A stretch of 64,000 bases of DNA, from positions 1 to 64,000 of the forward strand of contig WGMA01000010.1 in the NCBI GenBank assembly GCA_016125285.1, given 5' to 3'. A program made the position numbers and the translations under genes. Of the stretch, positions 57,483-64,000 are shown in pieces. Under the pieces are notes generated by a model. That model did no database searches. It worked only from the letters and a program-made list of their open reading frames with translations, and was not told where the DNA came from. The DNA is from Phycisphaera sp. (GTDB taxonomy: Bacteria; Planctomycetota; Phycisphaerae; Phycisphaerales; Zrk34). Numbering within the stretch: position 1 is the stretch's first letter; each line of letters opens with the position of its first letter.

Positions 57483-58559
57483 ATGAGCACCGAAGCGCCT
57501 ACCCGCGCCGCTTCCATCAACGACGCCAGCGCGGTCGCCGCCGGTGACGCCGACAAGGCCGCCGTGACGCCCGACTACAACGACATGTCGGTCAAGGTGA
57601 CCGGTCGGCTGCCGCTGCCCAGCACGGTCAACCAGAAGAAGATCCTGTGGGACTACACGATCAGCCTGACGCTGATGCACGTGCTGGCGATCGCCGCGTG
57701 CGTGCCGTGGCTGTTCAGCTGGTCGGGGCTGATCGCCTGCGTGATCGGCGTCTTCGTGTTCGGCCAGGGCATCAACTTCTGCTACCACCGCCTGCTGACG
57801 CACCGCTCGCTGGTCGTGCCGCGGTGGCTGGAGCACTTCTGGGTCGTCATGGCGTTGTGCTGCCTCGAGGACACGCCGTGCAAGTGGGTCACCACGCACC
57901 GCCATCACCACAAGAACTCCGACCACCAGGAAGACCCGCACAGCCCGCTGGTCACGTTCTTCTGGGGGCATTTCCAGTGGCTCACCCTCCACAACACCGG
58001 CACGCGGACCCGCGAGGCGTACAGCCGGTACGCGAAGGACATCCTGGCCGACCCGTTCTACATGGCGATGGAGAAGAACCTGCTGATCGCCCCGGCGATC
58101 TACCTGCTGCACGGGCTGGCGTTCCTGATCGGCGGCATGATCGGCGGGTGGTACGCGACGGGCACGTTCGTCGGAGCGCTGCAGCTGGGCCTGAGTATGG
58201 TCGTGTGGGGCGTGATCCTGCGGACGGTGATCGTGTGGCACATCACGTGGTCGGTCAACTCGCTGTCGCACGTGTTCGGGTATCAGAACTACGACACGAA
58301 GGAGCACAGCCGGAATAACTGGCTCGTGGCGCTGTGGGCGGTCGGCGAGGGCTGGCACAACAACCACCATCACGACCAGGCCAGCGCGTCGAACCATCAC
58401 AAGTGGTGGGAGCTCGACCTGACCTACTGCCACATCAAGGTGCTGGAGATGTTGGGGCTGGCGACGAAGGTGATCCCGCCGAAGCACATCCGCGACGCCC
58501 GCAACGCCGAGCGCCGCGCCGGAGCTGCGACCACGACCGCAACGAACGACGATGAGTAG
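57483..58559 (+). CDS. Fatty-acid desaturase (acyl-CoA delta-9 type)
   Basis: The 358-residue membrane protein has four or more helices and the three His boxes: HRLLTH, HRHHHKNSDHQEDPHSP and HNNHHHDQASASNHHKWWE. GQGINFCYHRLLTHRSLVVP, WVTTHRHHHKNSDHQED and GEGWHNNHHH are those of acyl-CoA/delta-9 desaturases. Start is ATG 57483, preceded by GAGGTAACCGAGACG; GTG 57453 is an alternative. It puts a double bond into membrane acyl chains, using O2. A cyclopropane-synthase-like gene follows. Confidence 0.9.
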   Translation: MSTEAPTRAASINDASAVAAGDADKAAVTPDYNDMSVKVTGRLPLPSTVNQKKILWDYTISLTLMHVLAIAACVPWLFSWSGLIACVIGVFVFGQGINFCYHRLLTHRSLVVPRWLEHFWVVMALCCLEDTPCKWVTTHRHHHKNSDHQEDPHSPLVTFFWGHFQWLTLHNTGTRTREAYSRYAKDILADPFYMAMEKNLLIAPAIYLLHGLAFLIGGMIGGWYATGTFVGALQLGLSMVVWGVILRTVIVWHITWSVNSLSHVFGYQNYDTKEHSRNNWLVALWAVGEGWHNNHHHDQASASNHHKWWELDLTYCHIKVLEMLGLATKVIPPKHIRDARNAERRAGAATTTATNDDE

Positions 58560-58573
58560 ACGGATTGACAGCC

Positions 58574-58595
58574 CCCTCTCCCTTGAGGGAGAGGG
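58574..58595. repeat. CCCTCTCCCT hairpin and G/C-rich simple repeats
   Basis: CCCTCTCCCT (58574-58583) pairs with AGGGAGAGGG (58586-58595), and GGGGTGAGGG follows. Related CCCCTCACCC and CCGGGGAAGAGG words are at 58664-58705 and 59647-59673. This kind of repeat is common between genes across bacteria. It separates the desaturase from the methyltransferase and may weaken or stop transcription. Confidence 0.6.
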
Positions 58596-58721
58596 CCGGG
58601 GTGAGGGTGAATCGTTCGAACACATCGCATGTTTCCGAAACAGGCGCCGCGTTCGAAGGATCGACCCCCTCACCCAACCTCGCCCCCACCCGGGGAAGAG
58701 GAGTCGAAGAGGAGACACCGA

Positions 58722-59609
58722 ATGACACGCACCAACGAATCCACCAGCGACATGCGTCTGTTCACCGAAGAGGTCCGCGCCCACTACGACCTGTCCAACG
58801 ACTTCTACAAACTCTTCCTCGATCCGACGATGACATACTCGTCGGGCGTGTTCGAGTCGCCCGACGACACGCTCGAGCAGTCGCAGTACCGCAAGCTCGA
58901 CCAGGCCTTCGAGCGGGCCAACATCCAGCGCGGGCAGACCGTGCTCGACGTCGGCTTCGGCTGGGGCTCGAGCGTGCGTCGCCTCGCCGAGAAATACGGC
59001 TGCCACGCCATCGGCATCACGCTCAGCCAGGCGCAGCACGATTACGTCGTGCAGGACCTGAAGGACCATCCGCCGACCGACGGCGAGGTCGAGCTGCGTA
59101 TCCAGGGCTGGGAGCAGTTCACCGACAAGGTCGACGCGATCGTCAGCTTCGAGGTCATGGAGCACTTCCGCCACGAGCGTTACCAGGCGTTCTTCGACCG
59201 CGCGTACGAGATCCTGCCGACGGGCGGCCGGGCGCTGATCCAGGTCAACGCGTGGACCGACCCCGACGAGTTCAAGGCCAGGGGCCTCGAGCGGACGCAC
59301 GACCAGGTGCTGTTCGCGAAGTTCATCCGCAAGGAGATCTTCCCGCACGCGATGCTGCCGGAGCCGATGCAGGTGATCCGCCACGCCGAGAAGGCCGGTT
59401 TCAAGACGCTGGAGCACATCTCGCTGCGCGAGCACTACGTGCCGACGCTGGACATGTGGGCCGCGAACCTCGAAGCGAACAAGGACCGCGCCCTCGAGCT
59501 GGTCGGCCAGGAACGCTACGACGCCTACATGCACTACCTGACCGGCTGCTCGAAGTACTTCAAGTCCGGCCACATCGACGTGCCGCAGTACACGTTTGAG
59601 AAGGTCTGA
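58722..59609 (+). CDS. Cyclopropane-fatty-acid synthase-like methyltransferase (CmaA type)
   Basis: The 295-residue protein has VRAHYDLSNDFYKLFLDPTM and TYSSGVFESPDDTLEQSQYR, the N-terminal signature of the family, and motif I as TVLDVGFGWGSSVRRLAEKY. FEVMEHFRHERYQAFFDR carries the active-site region. Length resembles mycobacterial CmaA/PcaA more than the 380-residue E. coli enzyme. GAGGAG precedes the ATG at 58722; an open frame reaches 58629 without support. It adds SAM-derived methylene or methyl to a double bond, so the upstream desaturase may supply its substrate. Confidence 0.88.
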   Translation: MTRTNESTSDMRLFTEEVRAHYDLSNDFYKLFLDPTMTYSSGVFESPDDTLEQSQYRKLDQAFERANIQRGQTVLDVGFGWGSSVRRLAEKYGCHAIGITLSQAQHDYVVQDLKDHPPTDGEVELRIQGWEQFTDKVDAIVSFEVMEHFRHERYQAFFDRAYEILPTGGRALIQVNAWTDPDEFKARGLERTHDQVLFAKFIRKEIFPHAMLPEPMQVIRHAEKAGFKTLEHISLREHYVPTLDMWAANLEANKDRALELVGQERYDAYMHYLTGCSKYFKSGHIDVPQYTFEKV

Positions 59610-59699
59610 GCGTCCCCCCAATCAGGCGCCGGCTTGAACAAGTCGCGCCGCTCCCCTCTCCCACCGGGAGAGCGGAAAGGCGCCACGCTGCCATCGATC

Positions 59700-61184
59700 C
59701 TACTGATTGGCGATCGGTTTCGCGCCTTCCCATCCCGCGTCCCACTGCTTCTGCAACTCATCCCGCGTGGTCTTGTACTCCGGGTCGTCGGCGACGTTGA
59801 CGTTTTCCTCCGCGTCCTTCAGGTGGTCGTACAACTCGACGCCCGCGACCTGTTTGTGATCCTTCTGATCGACCCACACGGTGTAGCGGTAGCGGTCGGT
59901 GCGCATCGAGTAGCCCATCAGCTTGCCACGCGGGTACTGGCTGAACGCGGCTGGCTTCCACTTCGTGTCCGGCGCGTCGAGCAGCGGCTTGAAGCTCGTG
60001 CCCTGCAGCTCGGTGGGGATCGGCAGCCCGGCCACTTCGCAGAGCGTCGGGTAGATATCGACGAACTCGACGAGGGCGTTGGTCTTCGTGCCGCGCTTCG
60101 CCTGCTTCGGCGTGACCATGATCAGCGGCGCCCACGCGGAGGTCTCGAAGTTCGTGTGCTTGCACCACAGGCCGTGCTCACCGAGCTGCCAGCCGTGGTC
60201 GCCCCACAGCACGATGATCGTGTTGTCGGCGACGCCGGACTTGTCGAGCGCGTCGAGCAGCTTGCCGACGTTCGCGTCGGTGTAGCTGACCGACGCGTAG
60301 TAGCCGTGACGCAGCGTGCGGGCGAGGTCGTCGTCGAGCGCGCCCTTGTTCGGCACGCCGGCGTACACGCGGATCTCGCCGCTGTTGTGCAGCGCGAAGT
60401 CCGGCGCGCCCTTCGGCGCGAAGGGGTTGTCGGCCAGCGTGATCTTCGCCGGGTCGTACAGGTCCCAGTACTTCTTCGGCGAATTGAACGGCAGGTGCGG
60501 ACGCAGGAACCCGACCGCGAGGAACCACGGCTTGTCCTGCCCGGTGAGCCGCTTCATCGCGGCGATCGCGTCCTCGGCCAGCGCGCCGTCGTGGTACGCG
60601 TCGTCCGGCACGTCGGCCATCTCGTACGGCGCGGCGCGCGACGCGCGGCTGTACGTCTTGCCCTTCAGCCCTTTCGACTTCGCCTCCGCGACCCGCTCGT
60701 CGACGATCTTCTGATTCTCCGGCAGCACCCACTGCGGCCGCTTCGGCCCTGTCCACGGCTCCGACCACGATTTCGGATCGTTCAGCCCGCTGTGGAAGAT
60801 CTTGCCCATGCCGACCACGTCGTAGCCCTCGTCCTTGAAGTGCTGCGGCAGCGTCACGGCGTCGGGGATCGTCTTGCGGAAGTGCGTGACGAGGTCGTAC
60901 ACCTTCGTCGTGTCGGGGCGCAGGCCGGTCAGCAGGCTCGTGCGTGACGGCGAGCAGACCGCCTGCTGGCAGTACGCGCGGAGGAACAGCGTGCCGCGCG
61001 CCGCGAGGCGGTCGATGTTCGGCGAGTGGATCTGCGTCGCGCCGTAGCAGTTCAGCTCCGGGCGCAGGTCGTCCACGGCGATGAACAGCACGTTGGGCTT
61101 GTCGGCGGCGCGGGCGACGCGCGCGGCGACGAACGGCGTGATCACGGCACAGGCGAGCGTGACGATCAGGGCGAGGTGACGCAT
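59700..61184 (-). CDS. Cys-type sulfatase, exported (iduronate-2-sulfatase-like)
   Basis: The 494-residue protein has a signal peptide (to about residue 27) and NVLFIAVDDLRPELNCYGAT with the metal-binding Asp pair. AYCQQAVCSPSRTSLLTGLR carries CSPSR, whose Cys is turned to formylglycine by an anaerobic sulfatase-maturing enzyme. LWGDHGWQLGEHGLWCKHTN holds the second metal Asp and His. KPWFLAVGFLRPHLPFNSP and the ending match the iduronate-sulfatase-like S1_7 group. It removes sulfate from polysaccharides outside the cell. No maturase gene is in the window. An open frame reaching 61532 upstream is not part of it. Confidence 0.92.
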   Translation of the reverse strand: MRHLALIVTLACAVITPFVAARVARAADKPNVLFIAVDDLRPELNCYGATQIHSPNIDRLAARGTLFLRAYCQQAVCSPSRTSLLTGLRPDTTKVYDLVTHFRKTIPDAVTLPQHFKDEGYDVVGMGKIFHSGLNDPKSWSEPWTGPKRPQWVLPENQKIVDERVAEAKSKGLKGKTYSRASRAAPYEMADVPDDAYHDGALAEDAIAAMKRLTGQDKPWFLAVGFLRPHLPFNSPKKYWDLYDPAKITLADNPFAPKGAPDFALHNSGEIRVYAGVPNKGALDDDLARTLRHGYYASVSYTDANVGKLLDALDKSGVADNTIIVLWGDHGWQLGEHGLWCKHTNFETSAWAPLIMVTPKQAKRGTKTNALVEFVDIYPTLCEVAGLPIPTELQGTSFKPLLDAPDTKWKPAAFSQYPRGKLMGYSMRTDRYRYTVWVDQKDHKQVAGVELYDHLKDAEENVNVADDPEYKTTRDELQKQWDAGWEGAKPIANQ

Positions 61185-61228
61185 GCGGTTCTCCGGCGGT
61201 GTCGCGGCATCGTAGCGATCGCGCCACG

Positions 61229-61259
61229 AAAAAGGCCCCCGCCATTGCGACGGGGGCCT
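61229..61259 (-). terminator. Rho-independent terminator after the superoxide dismutase gene
   Basis: On the minus strand AGGCCCCCG and CGGGGGCCT arms (61251-61259 and 61233-61241) enclose a 9-base loop and are followed by TTTTT. It lies 40 bases after the sod stop and separates it from the sulfatase gene. Confidence 0.85.
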
Positions 61260-61300
61260 GTAGAACGATTCGTCCGTGCGGATATTGCGTCGACCGACGC

Positions 61301-61921
61301 TCACTTCGCCGCGGCGTAGTTCTTGGCGACCTGGTCCCAGTTGATCACGTTGAAGAACGCGGCGACGTAATCCGGGCGGCGGTTCTGGTAGTTGAGGTAA
61401 TACGCGTGCTCCCACACGTCGAGGCCGAGGATCGGCTTGCCGGGGCACTCGGCGATGCCCTTCATCAGCGGGTTGTCCTGGTTCGGCGTCGAGCAGACGC
61501 ACAGCTTGCCGTCGCCGCCGACGCACAGCCACGCCCAGCCGGAGCCGAAGCGCGTCGCCGCCGCGGCGCTGAACTTCTCCTTGAACCCGTCGAAGCTGCC
61601 GAACGCGTCGTTGATCGCCGTGGCCAGCTCACCGCTCGGCTCGCCGCCGCCGTCCGGGCTCATGACCTTCCAGAACAGCGAGTGGTTGGCGTGTCCGCCG
61701 CCGTTGTTGCGGATCGCGCCGCGCTTGTCGTCGGGCACCTTCGACAGGTCGGCGATCAGCTCGTTGACGCAGTCCGGCACGTCGAGGCCCTCGGTGGCCT
61801 TGTTGAGGTTGTTGACGTAGCCGGCGTGGTGCTTGCCGTGGTGGATCTCCATCGTCCGCGCATCGATGTGGGGCTCGAGGGCGTCGTGGGCGTAAGGCAG
61901 GTCCGGAAGCGAATAAGGCAT
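61301..61921 (-). CDS. sodA: Superoxide dismutase (Mn type)
   Basis: Start ATG 61921 has GAAAGGAAA upstream. The 206-residue protein begins [20 protein letters not shown]. Metal ligands are His27 ([13 protein letters not shown]), His in [13 protein letters not shown], and Asp and His in [18 protein letters not shown]. The segment [11 protein letters not shown] contains the Gln expected in Mn enzymes near the second-sphere site, while Fe enzymes usually have a Gln from the N-terminal part. It converts superoxide to peroxide and oxygen. Confidence 0.95.
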   Translation of the reverse strand: MPYSLPDLPYAHDALEPHIDARTMEIHHGKHHAGYVNNLNKATEGLDVPDCVNELIADLSKVPDDKRGAIRNNGGGHANHSLFWKVMSPDGGGEPSGELATAINDAFGSFDGFKEKFSAAAATRFGSGWAWLCVGGDGKLCVCSTPNQDNPLMKGIAECPGKPILGLDVWEHAYYLNYQNRRPDYVAAFFNVINWDQVAKNYAAAK

Positions 61922-62090
61922 GTCGGTTTCCTTTCGGTATGGCAAAGTGTGACACTCGGGCACGCCACGCTGCAAGCGCCACGCGACCAAGTCATGTTAG
62001 TTATCCGATGCTCCGGAACCGGTCAAGTTACAGGATGAATACCGTGTCAGGGATTGACGCGGCCCGTCGTGGGAGTGTGGACGATACGCG

Positions 62091-63503
62091 TCAGGGTTTG
62101 ACGACATCGAACCACGCGCCGCTCGCGGGGCGATGCCGGCGGTGGTGCAATCGCTCGCGCACGCCGTCGTCGGCCGCGCCGCCCGCGACGTCGCCGCCCG
62201 CCTCGCGCTGAAGCACGCCGCCGGTCTGCGCACCGAACATCGAGTCGAGCTGGATCAGCACGCCGCCGACCACGTACGTCCGCGAGCGGAAGTTGGCGAT
62301 CGTCTCGGCCGTGCGCGGCGTCGGCACGCTCGCCACGGCGTAACCGCCCGAGCCGTCACGCATGAGCCACGACGTGTCCCAGCCGACGCGGCGGTCGAGC
62401 CGGTCGTGCCCGATGATCGACGCCAGCAGCGCCAGGTCGGCGAGGTTCGCCAGGTCCGCGTAGGCCGGCACGACGCGCGCCAGCGTGGGGAAGTTTTTCG
62501 TGAACGCCTCGGCGTAGCGCACGGCGTTGGCCGGCGCGGCGGCGCGACCCGCCTCGCTGCCGCTCGTATCGAGCGACACGCCCTGCCCGCGGATCTCGTA
62601 CGACATCGCGTTGGCCACCGCGTCGACGCCGATCGGCTCGTAGTTCGCCTTGAACCACGCGCGGTTGTACGAGAACGCGCCGCTCGTGGAGTAACGCACC
62701 TGCGGGATATGCGGCGGGTCGACGCCGATCGACTGCCGCTTCATGATGTAGTCCGCCTCGAGGCACACCATCGCGAACCGCGTGTCCGCCGGGATGCCGA
62801 ACACCTTGACGAGTTGCGGCCCCACGGCGTCGGGCAGCCGATCGAGCACCGCGGCGCGATCGCCCGTGCGCCGGTCCGAGCCGTACACCGTGTCGCGCAC
62901 CGCGTCCTGCGCCCCGGCGGGCAGGTCGATCGTGCAGCCGAACGGCGCCGCCGCGCGACCCGGCCGCATCAGCCGCAGCGCCGTCACCAGGTCGTCGAGC
63001 TGCAGCACCGGTCGACCCGTCGTCGCGCCGGTCGGCCGATACGACCCCGCCGCGTTGATCGGCTCCGCCTCGCCCGCGATGACCAGATCGTTGTCGTCCG
63101 GGTAGACGAACACGTAACGCAGCTTGACCAGGCCGTGCAGGCAACGCAGTTCGTCCGACAGCGGCTCGCCCGCCTCGACACGCCGACGCACCTCCGCGAA
63201 CAGTCGCGGCAGCGAGACGTACACCAGCTGATCCGACGACGTCTCACCCGCCTGAAGCAGGCGCTGCACACGCCGACGTTCGGCCGCGAGCGCCGCCGCG
63301 TCGTGCTCGCGCAGCCGCAGCACGCCCTCGGTGTCGACCCACACGCCCGCGACGTCCGGCACCGGCACCTCGCGGACGTTCGCGTTGCCGGAGTTCGTCG
63401 CGGTCACCGCCTGGCCGTTGGCGTTGTTCGCGACGACGGCGCACACGACGAGCGCCACGGCGACCGCCGCGCTGCTCAATACGGTCCGTTGCATCGTTCG
63501 CAT
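62091..63503 (-). CDS. Exported DUF1598 protein, function unknown
   Basis: The 470-residue protein has a signal peptide (TVLSSAAVAVALVVCAVVAN). PVPDVAGVWVDTEGVLRLRE and LRCLHGLVKLRYVFVYPDDN with DLVIAGEAEPI are the start of DUF1598, a family largely confined to planctomycetes. The long middle has AAPFGCTIDLPAGAQDAVRD and RFAMVCLEADYIMKRQSIGV. Start codons at 63506, 63503 and 63494 are possible; GGGAG favours the second. The function is unknown. The last 45 residues are Gly/Arg-rich. Confidence 0.75.
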   Translation of the reverse strand: MRTMQRTVLSSAAVAVALVVCAVVANNANGQAVTATNSGNANVREVPVPDVAGVWVDTEGVLRLREHDAAALAAERRRVQRLLQAGETSSDQLVYVSLPRLFAEVRRRVEAGEPLSDELRCLHGLVKLRYVFVYPDDNDLVIAGEAEPINAAGSYRPTGATTGRPVLQLDDLVTALRLMRPGRAAAPFGCTIDLPAGAQDAVRDTVYGSDRRTGDRAAVLDRLPDAVGPQLVKVFGIPADTRFAMVCLEADYIMKRQSIGVDPPHIPQVRYSTSGAFSYNRAWFKANYEPIGVDAVANAMSYEIRGQGVSLDTSGSEAGRAAAPANAVRYAEAFTKNFPTLARVVPAYADLANLADLALLASIIGHDRLDRRVGWDTSWLMRDGSGGYAVASVPTPRTAETIANFRSRTYVVGGVLIQLDSMFGAQTGGVLQREAGGDVAGGAADDGVRERLHHRRHRPASGAWFDVVKP

Positions 63504-63593
63504 CATCGCTCTCCCTGTGTGCAACGACTCCTGTATATGATACGCCGCCGACCTCGCCTGATGCGCATCGGCCAACTTGCTATCATCACCGCG

Positions 63594-63956
63594 ATGAAGG
63601 TGCACCTGACCAAGTCGTTCACGTTCGAGGCCGCCCACTGGCTGCCCACGTTCCCCGAGGGCCACAAGTGCCGCCGGCTCCACGGCCACTCCTTTCAGGT
63701 AGACGTCATCGTCGCCGGTGAAGTTCCCGAAACGCAGGGCTACCTCATCGACTACGGCCAGATGAAGGCCGCGATCGGCCCCGTCTGCGACCGCCTCGAC
63801 CACTACCTGCTCAACGACATCGAAGGCCTCGACAATCCCACCGCCGAGAACATCAGCCGCTGGATCTGGGACCAGCTCGCGCCCGCCCTGCCGCTGCTGA
63901 GCGTCGTGCGCGTACACGAGACCTGCACCACCGCGTGCGAATACCGCGGCGAATGA
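63594..63956 (+). CDS. queD: 6-carboxytetrahydropterin synthase QueD
   Basis: The 120-residue protein has KSFTFEAAHWLPTFPEGHKC with the first zinc His, RRLHGHSFQVDVIVAGE with HGH, and LIDYGQMKAAIGPVCDRLDH for the catalytic Asp-His. The active Cys precedes RRLHGH, as in QueD rather than PTPS-III. VRVHETCTTACEYRGE ends the protein with the pterin-binding Glu. It makes carboxytetrahydropterin for queuosine. QueC and QueE are not in the window. Confidence 0.93.
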   Translation: MKVHLTKSFTFEAAHWLPTFPEGHKCRRLHGHSFQVDVIVAGEVPETQGYLIDYGQMKAAIGPVCDRLDHYLLNDIEGLDNPTAENISRWIWDQLAPALPLLSVVRVHETCTTACEYRGE

Positions 63957-63959
63957 ATC

Positions 63960-63992
63960 GATTTCGGATTGCGGATTTGGGATTGCGGATTG
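63960..63992. repeat. Second array of the CGGATTG/CGGATTT unit
   Basis: Directly after queD the 7-bp words TTTCGGATTG, CGGATTTGG, GATTG and CGGATTG stand in tandem, the same vocabulary as at 12076-12117. The array may continue beyond the window. Confidence 0.65.
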
Positions 63993-64000
63993 AAGCCGTG

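Noticed and set aside
57429-59621. A 730-codon minus-strand frame opposite desaturase and methyltransferase
   Set aside because: Shadow of two plus-strand genes with complete motif sets.
59700-61532. Longer sulfatase with an upstream extension
   Set aside because: The extension overlaps the terminator and the sod 3' end and shows no signal peptide, which starts at the ATG at 61184.
62133-63956. A 607-codon plus-strand frame ending with QueD
   Set aside because: Only the last 120 codons are QueD. The rest is antisense to the DUF1598 gene, so no fusion is claimed.

Overview
The window looks like a chromosomal segment of a planctomycete, most likely of the class Phycisphaerae or a close relative. 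The grounds are high GC with GC-rich third positions, a DUF1080 protein, a DUF1598 protein, a YdjY-domain protein, PQQ-like propeller proteins, a Cys-type sulfatase, many short proteins with Tat or lipoprotein signals, planctomycete-type integrase remnants, and many small intergenic hairpin repeats. No species name can be read from the sequence.

Layout. 1-4500: a lower-GC accessory island with a WbqC-like protein, a NeuD/PglD-like acyltransferase, a methyltransferase and a GT2 glycosyltransferase. It ends in two truncated integrase N-termini, a perfect 26-bp palindrome and a tRNA-Val(CAC). 4.5-10 kb: two TatA paralogues, glycolate oxidase subunits GlcE and GlcF, a TPR lipoprotein and a PQQ-like propeller. 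10-19.8 kb: cupin, small lipoprotein, double thioredoxin-fold protein, DUF1080, CPBP protease, YdjY, PNPOx-like protein, TPR protein, TrpF, rhomboid-TPR and a zinc-ribbon membrane protein. 19.8-22.6 kb: a three-gene ABC-2 exporter. 22.6-34 kb: a Cys-rich Tat lipoprotein, GNAT, SDR, a DoxX-like membrane protein, TatD, several secreted propeller proteins, a TraB-family protein that seems to carry a pseudopilin-like insertion, and a probable VHL-beta/HExxH metallopeptidase.

34-46.4 kb: an AT-rich HNH endonuclease gene lies directly downstream of nadB, a SpoIIAA-like gene and hisA. Then come a sugar isomerase-like protein, an SGNH-like membrane protein, a UbiA-family prenyltransferase, UbiX, a secreted double-HMA protein and Lgt. 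UbiA and UbiX would fit the futalosine route to menaquinone. 46.5-54.7 kb: a large Mrp/Mbh-type cation/proton antiporter operon in the order E-F-G-(MbhD/E)-B-C-D-D-small-D. It has three large antiporter subunits, no canonical MrpA, an acidic insertion in MrpC and an apparent AUC start codon.

54.7-64 kb: a tRNA-queuosine mannosyltransferase-like enzyme, two lower-GC genes that look like orphan immunity genes, a fatty-acid desaturase followed by a cyclopropane-synthase-like methyltransferase, a sulfatase, Mn-type superoxide dismutase, DUF1598 and QueD. The candidates I would follow first are the integrase-remnant/palindrome locus, the Mrp/Mbh variant with its AUC start, the TraB/pseudopilin chimera, and the dispersed hairpins placed just after stop codons. 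All functional calls come from reading motifs by eye; no database search was run.
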